Shown one piece after another: positions 48,863 through 57,602 of a DNA stretch of 64,000 nt (the first letter of the stretch is position 1; each line of letters begins with the position of its first letter). The position numbers were made by a program, and so were the translations under genes. The DNA is from Vibrio galatheae (GTDB taxonomy: Bacteria; Pseudomonadota; Gammaproteobacteria; Enterobacterales; Vibrionaceae), in the NCBI RefSeq assembly GCF_000967545.1, contig NZ_JXXV01000033.1:1-64000 (forward strand). The letters are read 5' to 3'. The notes under the pieces are model-generated. The model made no database searches, had not been told where the DNA came from, and worked only from the letters and a program-made list of their open reading frames with translations.

Positions 48863-49702
48863 TTAGGTTAGGGTTTTTATTACCATGACACAGTATTTGC
48901 CATCAATGTAGTTGATATGGCGAAGCGTGCCTCGCTTAGATGCAATGAACTGGTTGATGACGTAAAGCGATTTCGTTTCATAAAAGTCGCATTCAATATC
49001 GAGTAATTCAAGTTGCGTGTGTTTGTGGATGTCTGAGTGTAAGGAATCATCTATCCTGTCAGAAATTGCGACGTAACAAGGTTCATCTACTGAGTCTAAG
49101 TAATGCTTTAGACCATCCAAACTCATTGTAGCGGAGACGTCGACAATTCGAGCTAATGCACCACTTTGCTCTTGATTTAATAGCAGCCAACTTGAGCCTT
49201 CTCCAATCTGCACCTCATCGCTTAAACCTAGGTAATTAAGAGGAGACGTCATGTCGTCTGGGCATTCATCGATTCCACCAAGCAAGATTTGCTTGTCTCG
49301 TTCAAGATTCAATTTCGCTTGTGCAAGGCGTAATGCATTTTCAACTACAAAGCCGTGATGAGATAAATTTAAGTTCTCGCTATCTAATCCAAGGTATTTG
49401 CTAAGGTAGAAACCAGCGGTGTTACTTAAAGAGTTAATAAAATCAACTGGCTTTGGTGGCGTCTTATCTATATATCGCTGTTCACACGAACGATTAAAAA
49501 CCGCTAGGTCGCCCTGACCAGAGACGAGGTAAAGCGCGGTGTGACTCGCTAGGTCTGTAATGTCTGAAACGCCTAGAATTCCAAGTTGGATAAAACGGTC
49601 TGTGCGTCGAATATAGTTGGGGGCGACTTTCTTACACACTTGTTTAATATCAACAACCGAGTTTCGGTGAGTGTAGTAAGAAGATATTTGATGGATATAC
49701 AT
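48863..49702 (-). CDS. Ketosynthase-like protein lacking the active-site Cys
   Basis: The 279-residue protein shows the N-terminal pattern of a beta-ketoacyl synthase: FINSLSNTAGFYLSKYLGL and LNLSHHGFVVENALRLAQ, where the nucleophile Cys would stand but Gly117 is found. It is much shorter than a full ketosynthase (about 400) and shows no C-terminal His motifs. It may serve as a chain-length-factor-like partner of the ketosynthase encoded just upstream. The ATG at 49702 overlaps that gene's stop (TGATG) and has GAGAGGGG before it; a GTG at 49705 is less well spaced. Last gene of the operon. Confidence 0.72.
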   Translation of the reverse strand: MYIHQISSYYTHRNSVVDIKQVCKKVAPNYIRRTDRFIQLGILGVSDITDLASHTALYLVSGQGDLAVFNRSCEQRYIDKTPPKPVDFINSLSNTAGFYLSKYLGLDSENLNLSHHGFVVENALRLAQAKLNLERDKQILLGGIDECPDDMTSPLNYLGLSDEVQIGEGSSWLLLNQEQSGALARIVDVSATMSLDGLKHYLDSVDEPCYVAISDRIDDSLHSDIHKHTQLELLDIECDFYETKSLYVINQFIASKRGTLRHINYIDGKYCVMVIKTLT

Positions 49703-50844
49703 CACGCCCCTCTCTTTTCAATGACCAAGGCGTTGTTGTTACCACCAAAGCCAAAACAGTTGATTAAAAATACACCTTGGTCACAGGGTATTGATTGCTT
49801 TGTTGGAGACAAGTTCATTTCAGGATCAATGCTGGAGAAGTTTGGCGTTTGGGGAATAAAGCCTTCGTTGATAGCATTCATCATCAGAACTAGCTCACTT
49901 GTTCCACAGCTACCCAGCGTATGTCCGATGTATGGCTTTAGGGAAAAAAATGGCGGGGGAGTATCAAAAATAGATTTCATTCCATTTATTTCTGCTAAGT
50001 CACTTAGGTGACTTGCTGTGCCGTGAGCTTTAATAGCAGAGATATCCTGAGCGCAGACCTGAGCATTTTCAAGGGCTTTACCTATGACTTTAGCGATACC
50101 TGAGCCGTCAGGGTTTACACCCGTGACACTGTGTGTTTCACAACGGCTGTCTCCCCCAAGTAAATGCCAAGGGGAATCTTTGATATCTCGGCGACTCATT
50201 AACACGACACTGAGCGCCTCCCCTAATAGCAACCCATCTCGGGAAGCATCAAAAGGATTACAGCTTTCGGTTGCGAGAAGCTGCATAGAGACAAAACCCT
50301 CAACAGAGTGTTCAGCAAAGGTTTCAACACCTACGACAAGCGCATAATCAAGCACATGGCTTTTAAGCATAGCCGCGGCGTCTAAAATCGCATTTGAACT
50401 GGATGTGCAGGCGGTATTATAGGTAAGGCTCACATCACTTAATCCAAAGTGCTGGCATAGCCGTTCTGCATATCGGCCGTTGCCTACCCTTTGTTTTTCG
50501 ATTGTGAGTGTTTGTTGCTGCTTGATACTTTCGCCAAGCGGAATCGAAAGGGAAAGATCATTGGACGCACATCCTACAAATACGCCACATCGTGCACGCT
50601 CCTCGGGAGAGATATCCTGCTGCTCAAATATGGATTCGATTAATTGTTTTAAGTAGGGAACTGGGTCAAACAGGGCTTCGAAACTGCCTTTGTTCCTTAT
50701 CGCATAGTAAGGGATGGTTCTTTGTTGTTCGAAATACGGTATCGTCCTGTTTTGAGTGACAAACGTGCCTTTTTGCAATGATTCTAGCTGATGTTGCTTA
50801 TCGCCAAGTGCACTGAGAACTTCTCCGGCTAATAAAGTGATCAT
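49702..50844 (-). CDS. Beta-ketoacyl-ACP synthase (KAS I/II type)
   Basis: The 380 residues carry the full Cys-His-His triad of an elongating ketosynthase: Cys146 in NTACTSSSNA, His274 in KAHGTASHLSD and His308 in KPYIGHTLGSCGTSE, plus the C-terminal NCFGFGGNNNALV glycine loop. It should condense acyl units carried by the ACP gene 4 bases upstream. Best relatives by type are ketosynthases of aryl polyene and resorcinol clusters, not FabB/FabF. It is coupled to the ketosynthase-like gene that follows. Confidence 0.88.
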   Translation of the reverse strand: MITLLAGEVLSALGDKQHQLESLQKGTFVTQNRTIPYFEQQRTIPYYAIRNKGSFEALFDPVPYLKQLIESIFEQQDISPEERARCGVFVGCASNDLSLSIPLGESIKQQQTLTIEKQRVGNGRYAERLCQHFGLSDVSLTYNTACTSSSNAILDAAAMLKSHVLDYALVVGVETFAEHSVEGFVSMQLLATESCNPFDASRDGLLLGEALSVVLMSRRDIKDSPWHLLGGDSRCETHSVTGVNPDGSGIAKVIGKALENAQVCAQDISAIKAHGTASHLSDLAEINGMKSIFDTPPPFFSLKPYIGHTLGSCGTSELVLMMNAINEGFIPQTPNFSSIDPEMNLSPTKQSIPCDQGVFLINCFGFGGNNNALVIEKRGA

Positions 50845-50848
50845 ATCG

Positions 50849-51118
50849 TTATTCTGGTTGAAGGTGATCGGCGAGGTTGTTTATTGTGGTTACGATGCGG
50901 CGGAACTCTTTTGGATCCACCAAGCGTAAGTTGAAGTGACGTTGAAGAAGCATCGAAATCTGCAAACCATCCACTGAGTCAAATTCGAGTTCACTCTCTG
51001 GCGAAAACAGCATTACATCGTCAGATAGCTCTGAAGCACTAATTTCATCGCGATCGCACTCTTCAAGAATCATTGTTTTTAGTTTTAGTTTAAATTCATT
51101 GTCTAAAGAGCCTTTCAT
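50849..51118 (-). CDS. Acyl carrier protein of the resorcinol-type cluster
   Basis: An 89-residue ACP with the phosphopantetheine site LEFDSVDGLQ; Ser48 should carry the arm. The start at 51118 has AAGGAAAG upstream and overlaps the permease stop by 4 bases; the frame is open to 51163 but those residues are permease-frame overlap. It is the only ACP in the cluster and would carry substrates for the ketosynthase and the BtrH-type transferase. No phosphopantetheinyl transferase gene is nearby, so a host enzyme must act. Confidence 0.85.
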   Translation of the reverse strand: MKGSLDNEFKLKLKTMILEECDRDEISASELSDDVMLFSPESELEFDSVDGLQISMLLQRHFNLRLVDPKEFRRIVTTINNLADHLQPE

Positions 51119-52275
51119 GCTTCTTTCCTTTTCTTTAATGTAAATACAGCTGCTGATAAACAAAGGGTTACAACGCCAAATAGAGTTAAGGCTCCGGCCT
51201 CGGGTAGGATGTCGCGTACTTCGCCACCACGTAAGAAAATATCTAAGTAGCCTTCAAGCCCCCATGACATTGGCGAGATATTGCTTAGAGTTTGCATCGA
51301 TTCAGGCATCACCATTTTTGGCACCATTACGCCACCGATAGCGCCCAGAAGAATATTAATAATCCCTCCAATGGTGGTTGCCTGCTCAACACTGTCGACA
51401 CAAGTTGCGATGAGGATAGACAGGCCGATCGCCGAGATACTTAAAGCTAACGAAACCAGTATTAACCCAAGCAAAGAGCCTGAAATTGCCAATGGCGCTG
51501 CGCCAAAATAAGGCACTATGTACATCCCAACACCAATCATCAGCCAAACTTGGATTTGGTTAATCAACATATAGGGAATGATCTTCCCCGCAAACAAGTT
51601 GAGGATACTGACATTCATTGTCAAAAGGCGCGTTAGTGTGTTTTGCTTTTTCTCATTAATGAAGATTGTCGACATGGGAATAATGACAAAAAACAAGCCA
51701 AACACTATCCAAGAAGGCACGCTTTGTTGAGTTGAGGTAGGTTTCTCATTGTCTGCGAACTTAGCGTAACTGACTTCAATCAGGTCATCATCGAAAGACG
51801 TAAGCTTGTCTTGCTCTGTTGAACCAAATCGTGCGTGATTTGCTGCGCTGAGAGAGATTAATTGCTCCCTCATTCTGATCATAGACAGCTGATTTTTGAA
51901 TAGGCTCAACAGCGATGGTGAGGTATCTGCCGCCACCGTCAAGTTGATTTGGGCGAGGTCACTTTCATATCCGCTGGGAATATCTAGGATGAACTGTACC
52001 CCTTCCTCTTCTGGAGACTGGTAGGTGTCTTGGTCATATTCGCGCTGTGTAAAAGTGGGGCTTTCAGCAAGTTGACTTAACAATGTTTGGCTGGCAGTTG
52101 TCTGGTCTCTGTCAATCGCGATATAGCTGATTAAAGATTTGTCTTCATTCATGACATCTTTTAAAGCGATAGACATGATCAAGATGAATACCGAAGGCAT
52201 AATAAACAGCGCGGCTAAAGCGTGCTTATCTCGGCCAATCAATAAGAATTCTTTAGTAAGCATCGCCTTAAACAT
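51115..52275 (-). CDS. ABC-2 type transporter permease
   Basis: The 386-residue protein has one N-terminal helix (about 20-40), a large soluble loop (about 45-205) and five to six C-terminal helices, the ABC-2 (DrrB/YhiH-like) exporter layout. ATG 52275 follows AAGGAG with good spacing, while the in-frame GTG at 52278 is less likely. It overlaps the ATPase gene by 8 bases. It is expected to export the lipid-like product or its precursor across the inner membrane. Confidence 0.88.
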   Translation of the reverse strand: MFKAMLTKEFLLIGRDKHALAALFIMPSVFILIMSIALKDVMNEDKSLISYIAIDRDQTTASQTLLSQLAESPTFTQREYDQDTYQSPEEEGVQFILDIPSGYESDLAQINLTVAADTSPSLLSLFKNQLSMIRMREQLISLSAANHARFGSTEQDKLTSFDDDLIEVSYAKFADNEKPTSTQQSVPSWIVFGLFFVIIPMSTIFINEKKQNTLTRLLTMNVSILNLFAGKIIPYMLINQIQVWLMIGVGMYIVPYFGAAPLAISGSLLGLILVSLALSISAIGLSILIATCVDSVEQATTIGGIINILLGAIGGVMVPKMVMPESMQTLSNISPMSWGLEGYLDIFLRGGEVRDILPEAGALTLFGVVTLCLSAAVFTLKKRKEA

Positions 52276-53188
52276 CACGACGCTCCTTTGAAGTAAGCTG
52301 GATAAACATCGACTCTAAAGTGGTGGTTCCGTAGCGGACATTTCTAACCTTGAGTTTATTTTGCGCCAACTTGTTGAGAACATCTCCGATGATCAAAGCA
52401 TCGGTAGTATCAATCAGCAGAGTTTGGTTGTTAATGACTCGCACGGTATCGGGAAATGCCGACAGCTCGTTGATTGAATGGGTTTGAGGGTATAGCTCAA
52501 CGATCACTTGTTGTGACTCATGATTATTCACCATTTCGTCGATGGTTCCTTGCTTGAGGATTTGCCCTTCATTAATGATCGCAATCTCATCGCAGATTTT
52601 CTCTATTTCAGGCATGTAATGAGACGTATAGACAATGGTTTTATTGTCGTTGGCATAGTCTTTAATACTGTCAAGAATGTCGTTGCGTGACTCGGGATCA
52701 ATACCGACGGTGGGCTCATCAAAAAACAGAACGTCAGGATTGTTGAGGAGGCCAATCGCGATATTTAATCTGCGTTTTTGTCCTCCGGACAACGTGGATG
52801 CTTTTCGTCCTAACATCGTAGTTAACCGATTAGTTTCAACGGCATATGAAAAGTTCTCATCAAAAGCTTGTGCCTTAATACCTTGGACACCAGCAAAAAA
52901 CTTCAAATTCTCTTTCACGGTAAGGTGATCGTAAAAAGCAAGGCTTTGTGGTATCAACGAACAACGTTGGCGAATCGCATTGAGGTTCTGTGATAAAGGT
53001 TGACCGAAGAAACGGATGTTGCCTTGGTCGTAATTTAATAAGCCATTCAATATCGACATTAACGTGGTTTTACCCGCGCCATTTGGACCGAGTAAACCAA
53101 AGATAGAGTTAGATGGTATCGTCAGAGACAAGTTATCTAACGCTTTGACTTCGTTGTAAGACTTTGACAGTGCCTCTATTTGGATCAT
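52268..53188 (-). CDS. ABC transporter ATP-binding protein
   Basis: The 306-residue ATPase has Walker A GPNGAGKTT (34-42), the signature LSGGQKRRLN (133 on) and Walker B VLFFDEPT (153-160), with a C-terminal extension of the DrrA/NatA type. It starts at ATG 53188 overlapping the BtrH stop (TGATG). It pairs with the permease to form an exporter. Similar ATPases serve antibiotics and lipid export. Confidence 0.9.
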   Translation of the reverse strand: MIQIEALSKSYNEVKALDNLSLTIPSNSIFGLLGPNGAGKTTLMSILNGLLNYDQGNIRFFGQPLSQNLNAIRQRCSLIPQSLAFYDHLTVKENLKFFAGVQGIKAQAFDENFSYAVETNRLTTMLGRKASTLSGGQKRRLNIAIGLLNNPDVLFFDEPTVGIDPESRNDILDSIKDYANDNKTIVYTSHYMPEIEKICDEIAIINEGQILKQGTIDEMVNNHESQQVIVELYPQTHSINELSAFPDTVRVINNQTLLIDTTDALIIGDVLNKLAQNKLKVRNVRYGTTTLESMFIQLTSKERRDV

Positions 53189-54186
53189 CAAAAGGCTCTC
53201 AGCAGTGATTGATATAGATGTTTTTCTTGGTCAGCAATCGACTCTAGTTTTGCCGCTATTGCAGAGAAATCTATCGCCTGCTTGTTCCTCGGTCGGATCG
53301 CTTTGGCAATCAACAGCGCAAACTCTCGCCATTCATCACCAATTTGAGTCATTTCGGTGGAAGCCTGCGCTAAGCGTGGATTGTTAATCAAAGCGGCGGA
53401 TTCTTGTAGAAATGACGCGTAAATATATCGAAATCCAGCGCCGCCTGTACCAATCTCTTCTTGCATGCGAATGATATGGCCTAAAAACAGCTTGGCATAA
53501 TGGGTGTCTTTGCTTTCTAACCTGCGGATATGTTTGGCTAGAAAATGCATCCCTTTTAGTCCCGCAATTGGAACTGGGGTCTTTAACATAGATTTCGCTG
53601 TTTTCTTGATACTCTTCTCGATCACGTTAGCGTAATCAATCGATGTAGGTACGTGGGTCGGATAATACAGCGCCCCTTTCGGCGCCATGACACCTTTAAC
53701 AAAACGAGCTTTTTGCAAGGCACTTTCATCTGATGAAACGAGATGTTCGAAAACCGGATCACTGATGGTGTAAGTCGTGTCTTCTTTACCCACGACGACG
53801 AGATTATGCGCATTAAAGTGAAAACGCATTTCCTCTGGAAAGTAAGGGAGCCAAAAGACCGAGGTTTGTGCCCCAACGATTTTACCTTGTGCTAAGAGAG
53901 AATCGAGTCGCTGAGTGCCTTTTTCAGGTGTAGAAAATGTTTCAACTTTCATTTTCACCCCCAAGGCTTTCTGCACACCTTTAATGATAGATTTAGGCAT
54001 CGAACGGTAGGCGATTAATGGCATACCGCTAAGCTTAACAAAAGGCAGATAGGCGAAGGTAAGAGCGCTCGAAAGGCCAAACACCATAGGTTCCGATAAC
54101 GGCAGGCCTTGGTGGGTCAAGATTGAAGACATCACGCCACTTTCACAGTGGGCGTGGTGTTGGTGAGAAAAACCGTTATTGGTCAT
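53188..54186 (-). CDS. BtrH-type acyltransferase (BtrH N-terminal and DUF4872 regions)
   Basis: The 332-residue protein shows the BtrH N-terminal pattern: Cys14 in HAHCESGVMSS, His127 in NAHNLVVVGKED and Asp143 in ISDPVF, a papain/C39-like triad. BtrH in butirosin synthesis moves an acyl group from an ACP to an amine of the antibiotic. Here the ACP is four genes away in the same operon, so this protein may transfer an acyl chain from ACP to the cluster's product. The C-terminal half is helical. Coupled on both sides by overlaps. Confidence 0.78.
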   Translation of the reverse strand: MTNNGFSHQHHAHCESGVMSSILTHQGLPLSEPMVFGLSSALTFAYLPFVKLSGMPLIAYRSMPKSIIKGVQKALGVKMKVETFSTPEKGTQRLDSLLAQGKIVGAQTSVFWLPYFPEEMRFHFNAHNLVVVGKEDTTYTISDPVFEHLVSSDESALQKARFVKGVMAPKGALYYPTHVPTSIDYANVIEKSIKKTAKSMLKTPVPIAGLKGMHFLAKHIRRLESKDTHYAKLFLGHIIRMQEEIGTGGAGFRYIYASFLQESAALINNPRLAQASTEMTQIGDEWREFALLIAKAIRPRNKQAIDFSAIAAKLESIADQEKHLYQSLLRAF

Positions 54187-54604
54187 GATTGTTTTCTTCT
54201 AAGTTGAGCTCGGGTAGGGTAGAAAGCTGTTCAATGCTGATTCCTAGAGCTTCACTGTATTTGTGGAGCTTGTTTGCAGAAAGCTTGGCAAACACCTTAG
54301 GGATCATATGACGCTTCACCCGCCACTGAAACCAACCGACCGATTGAGCCAGTACCATGAGATCCATTCGTTGTGCGAACATATGGTAGTAGAGTGGAGA
54401 CTTCTGCCCCTTCTTTACTAATTCATATGCGGCATGAGCTTGACGTTCAAATTCGTTCAGCGCCTGTTTCGTCACCAGTTCTTCGGCTTCCCAGCCAGAT
54501 GAGGTGACAACGGAATACTCGCCAGTTTCGTTCGTTGCATACATTGCCTTAACGTTGTTGGCATAGGTAGAGGATTGATCTTGAGGGACCTTTTTCGCTT
54601 CCAT
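54176..54604 (-). CDS. Small unknown protein of the resorcinol-type cluster
   Basis: This 142-residue protein is not recognised. It has an alpha-helical, basic middle part (AQSVGWFQWRVKRHMIPKVF) and no signal peptide or membrane helix. It overlaps darB-like upstream (TAATG) and the BtrH-type gene downstream by 11 bases, so it is fixed in the operon and probably works with the BtrH-type acyltransferase. Function unknown. Confidence 0.6.
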   Translation of the reverse strand: MEAKKVPQDQSSTYANNVKAMYATNETGEYSVVTSSGWEAEELVTKQALNEFERQAHAAYELVKKGQKSPLYYHMFAQRMDLMVLAQSVGWFQWRVKRHMIPKVFAKLSANKLHKYSEALGISIEQLSTLPELNLEENNHDQ

Positions 54605-55752
54605 TACACCACCTTGAGCTGCATAAATGCGGTAGAGAATCGTCCGCTTTCAGGAACATAACACAGCAGGGTATCACCCACTTTCAATCTCCCAGAATGG
54701 AATAGCTCTTCCAAAATGATATAGATGGAGGCAGACCCGGTGTTTCCTTTCGAAGACAAATTGGTAAACCAGCGCTCTTGAGGAATGTCGCACTCCGCTT
54801 CCAACATACCTTGGTATAAACGGTCACGGAAATATCCAGAAGAGTAGTGAGGGAGGAAATAAGTGACGTTATTCGGGTTCACTTTGCCGTGATGGACGAG
54901 CTCTTTCAGCGGTCGTGTTACGGTATATTCTACAATGTTATCGTTGAGCTGCTTTACGTCTTGTTTGACAGAAAAAATCGATTGTTCTAGCCAAACCTGA
55001 GTAGAATGTTCTCGCCAGCCTTTTAAGCTGCCATCTGCCAGTTTTTCCGCACCTGCATACATGCAGGCATCGAGATCATTGGCATAAGACTTTTGCTCAA
55101 TCCATTCGATCTCAAGCGAAATCCCCGTTTCATTTTTTTCAGAGCTGAGCAGCGCAGCGCCCGCACCATCACTTAGCATCCAGCGTAAAAAATCTTTTTC
55201 GAACGCGATTTCTGGCTGTCGCTCAAGCTCTTCAAGCTTACTTGATACCTCAGCTTCGAATTGGCTTGCGCGCATCATGGCGGAAGCATTCTCTGAACCA
55301 GTCACTACGGCATTATTACTTTGCCCACTTAATACCGACATATAGCCGTATTTTAGGGACATGGTTCCTGCTAAACAGATACCCGCAGTGGCGATGACCT
55401 CACAACTCGGGATGGCTAACTCTCCATGCACCATTAGCGCGTGGTTTGGTAATAGTTGATCTGCGATGGTAGTGCCACAGGCCAGTAGCTCTATTTGGTT
55501 GATATCAAAAGCTTCCGAATTGAGTTTTCGAATGGCTTCTGCGGTTAGCTGTGCGTTGGTATGGGTTGTGTCCCCTGTCTCAGGATCAATAGCGTAGTAG
55601 CGCTGCTTTATTTGATTTGAGCGCAATATAATATTTTTTGCTCTTGAAGGACGATCGCCAACTTGCCCTAAAACACTTTCTATTTGCTTGTTATCTACCG
55701 CTTCATTAGGCAAAAAAGCTTGGACATCATTTATGTATACTCTTTTGTTCAT
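54604..55752 (-). CDS. darB: DarB-like KAS III condensing enzyme
   Basis: The FabH-fold protein (382 residues from ATG 55752) has catalytic Cys126 in TAGICLAGTMS, His302 in LPHYSSGYF and Asn337 in SSKGNTGSASI. In Pseudomonas and Photorhabdus, DarB condenses two beta-ketoacyl thioesters into a 2,5-dialkylcyclohexane-1,3-dione. Pairing with the DarA-like gene upstream is the hallmark of such clusters and the main reason for the name. The frame is open to 55797, but that part overlaps the upstream gene. Substrate chains cannot be told from sequence. Confidence 0.8.
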   Translation of the reverse strand: MNKRVYINDVQAFLPNEAVDNKQIESVLGQVGDRPSRAKNIILRSNQIKQRYYAIDPETGDTTHTNAQLTAEAIRKLNSEAFDINQIELLACGTTIADQLLPNHALMVHGELAIPSCEVIATAGICLAGTMSLKYGYMSVLSGQSNNAVVTGSENASAMMRASQFEAEVSSKLEELERQPEIAFEKDFLRWMLSDGAGAALLSSEKNETGISLEIEWIEQKSYANDLDACMYAGAEKLADGSLKGWREHSTQVWLEQSIFSVKQDVKQLNDNIVEYTVTRPLKELVHHGKVNPNNVTYFLPHYSSGYFRDRLYQGMLEAECDIPQERWFTNLSSKGNTGSASIYIILEELFHSGRLKVGDTLLCYVPESGRFSTAFMQLKVV

Positions 55753-55753
55753 A

Positions 55754-56668
55754 TTATCGTCCGGACGGTTTTTCATAGTATTCGGTGCTTTTCTCAATTG
55801 ATTTTTTCATCAAGGGAGAGATAAGTTTTTTAGCCAGTAAATTAATAGGGACCAGAGTGAAAATCATGGTAATGAGAAAAATAACGTAGATGGTAATTAC
55901 TACCTTGCGAGAAAAAGCGCCTGGTTTACCTGATCGCTGGATTAACTTGCCCCAAATCATAAACGAGCGAGTCGCTATTTTCTCGGAGCCGACTAATTTG
56001 CCGTTGACCTTGACGGCATTCAAGTTCGTGAGCAGAGGTTTTCTTTCTTTTTCTAAGTTTTGAGATAACCCCCATGCGAGACGCTCTCCGAATCGAGCGC
56101 TTTCCGCTATATCCTTTTCGGAAACTCCCGCTGCTGGGAATATCCCGAACGAATCTTTCTTGCCAGTTAACATCCAGCGAGGTGTGGTGACAAATGAATA
56201 AATCGTGCCACTCTGATCGGTTAAAACAGCATTGTCAATTAAGTGTCCACCACAATCGTCAATTAGAGACTTCATTTTCTCTTGAGCCATTACCCACATA
56301 TCGCGGCAAGCAATGAGAGTGACTACGGGTTTATCTCGTAATAACTGCTTAGCTTGATCAGTTTTTAAAAAACCAGTGATTGGAATAGAAGGCGCTAAAA
56401 ACCAAACCGTGTAGCCAATAATAATAAGGTCATAGTCTTCAGCGAGATGTGGTGCCGGTTTTAAATCACAGCCATTCATATAGATTGCTTCAGGGAAAGC
56501 ATCAAAAAATGAATAAAATGTCCAAGGGTATGGATACGGTGTGACTGGCTCTAAAATGTGATGATCAACTTGTATATCATCACTTTGACTAAGCGGTTCC
56601 GTCGCTGATTTAACAAACTGGGAAAGTTGTCCACTTTGAGAGTAAGAAATGACTAGAACTTTTTTCAT
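55754..56668 (-). CDS. darA: DarA-like dialkylresorcinol aromatase (flavodoxin-type)
   Basis: The 304-residue protein begins with a flavodoxin-like fold (MKKVLVISYSQSGQLSQFV, a phosphate loop for FMN) and continues with YDLIIIGYTVWFLAPSIP; near the C-terminus a hydrophobic segment (about 252-278) anchors it. DarA oxidises the cyclohexanedione made by DarB to a dialkylresorcinol. It is the first gene of the operon; its ribosome site is weak. Other flavin-dependent oxidoreductases could look similar, so the name depends on the DarB neighbour. Confidence 0.75.
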   Translation of the reverse strand: MKKVLVISYSQSGQLSQFVKSATEPLSQSDDIQVDHHILEPVTPYPYPWTFYSFFDAFPEAIYMNGCDLKPAPHLAEDYDLIIIGYTVWFLAPSIPITGFLKTDQAKQLLRDKPVVTLIACRDMWVMAQEKMKSLIDDCGGHLIDNAVLTDQSGTIYSFVTTPRWMLTGKKDSFGIFPAAGVSEKDIAESARFGERLAWGLSQNLEKERKPLLTNLNAVKVNGKLVGSEKIATRSFMIWGKLIQRSGKPGAFSRKVVITIYVIFLITMIFTLVPINLLAKKLISPLMKKSIEKSTEYYEKPSGR

Positions 56669-57453
56669 ATGAAGACTTAGATTGGTTATTGGCTAGCAGT
56701 TGAATTTAAAGGCATAACTATACCGAGGATATAAAGCGCAAGATTATCATCAATCCTATAGAATGTGTGAAGATATAAACGTAAATACATTTCTTATAGA
56801 CACTGATCACAGTGGGAATGAAGTGGGGCTCATTGAGTTTGTTAATAGTCTGGCTATATCTTAATAAAGCGTCTCTATGCCGACTAATATAGTCAATCTC
56901 GTTTTAGAATATTTCTTATCGACTAATTTATTAAAATGCACTTATGGGGGAGAAATAATAAACAATGCCCCCTCACATAATGACAGGTAGTAGTAACCAA
57001 GCCATTTATCTTCCATTTCCCACGGAACGCGTGTTCAAAGGTGACGCCGCTAAGGTATTTAGCACCGCAGGTATTAGTGGAGTTTGTTATTAGGTGAAAG
57101 ATGAACGCTTGGTCGAGTATAAACAAGCCTGCTAGTTCGAGTTGCAATCTGATTTTTTGGTCGAAAATGAAGGGTGTGTAAGGAGCATTTTGGGTGCCGC
57201 AGTCTGTTATGACCATTCCAGCGGCGAAAACGTTAATATAGAAGATCAGTTACGCACTTGTCTCTAACATCTCGTCTAAGGTTTTTCTTATTCCTTAAGC
57301 TAACCCAAAAGCTGATCTTTGTTGTTTGATATTCATAAATCTAACTAACAGTGGATGGCAACGAGCTTTCCATAGTGGCGTGAAGCAGGTTTTAATGTTC
57401 CTTACCCCACGCCGCACAGTGGTATCTCGTAGAATTTTAACCTATCCAATCAA
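56669..57453. other. Left flank of the islands' junction, upstream of the resorcinol-type operon
   Basis: This 785-base stretch should hold the promoter of the nine-gene operon, but none could be picked out. A frame at 56923-57216 (minus, 97 aa) may be a decayed gene fragment; it was not recognised. AAGATCAG and CTGATCTT repeats flank 57241-57318. CCCCACGCCGCAC at 57408-57420 resembles the iterons before the integrase. Confidence 0.45.
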
Positions 57454-57504
57454 TTACTTTATGCGCTCTAGCAGTACGCCCGCTTCCATATGGTGGGTAA
57501 ATCG
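57454..57504 (-). pseudogene. trmA: Second trmA 3'-end copy, attachment-site copy B
   Basis: The minus strand encodes RFTHHMEAGVLLERIK and a stop, again the TrmA C-terminus, without TrmA sequence before it. The core 57464-57498 repeats copy A (48801-48835) with three mismatches. The two copies bracket the resorcinol-type operon and copy B lies 180 bases before an integrase gene, so it is the junction of two islands or the target-side copy of the second one. Confidence 0.8.
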
Positions 57505-57602
57505 AACCTTTAATCCGCCAAAGTCTATAGAGTTATATTTTATAAAATTAAATACATGATTTTTATTGACTTTTGTAATCATGTTGTCCGGTGAAGTCCA
57601 AA

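Noticed and set aside
56923..57216. 97-codon minus-strand frame next to the junction
   Set aside because: No ribosome site and no recognised domain; may be a decayed fragment but not supported as a gene.
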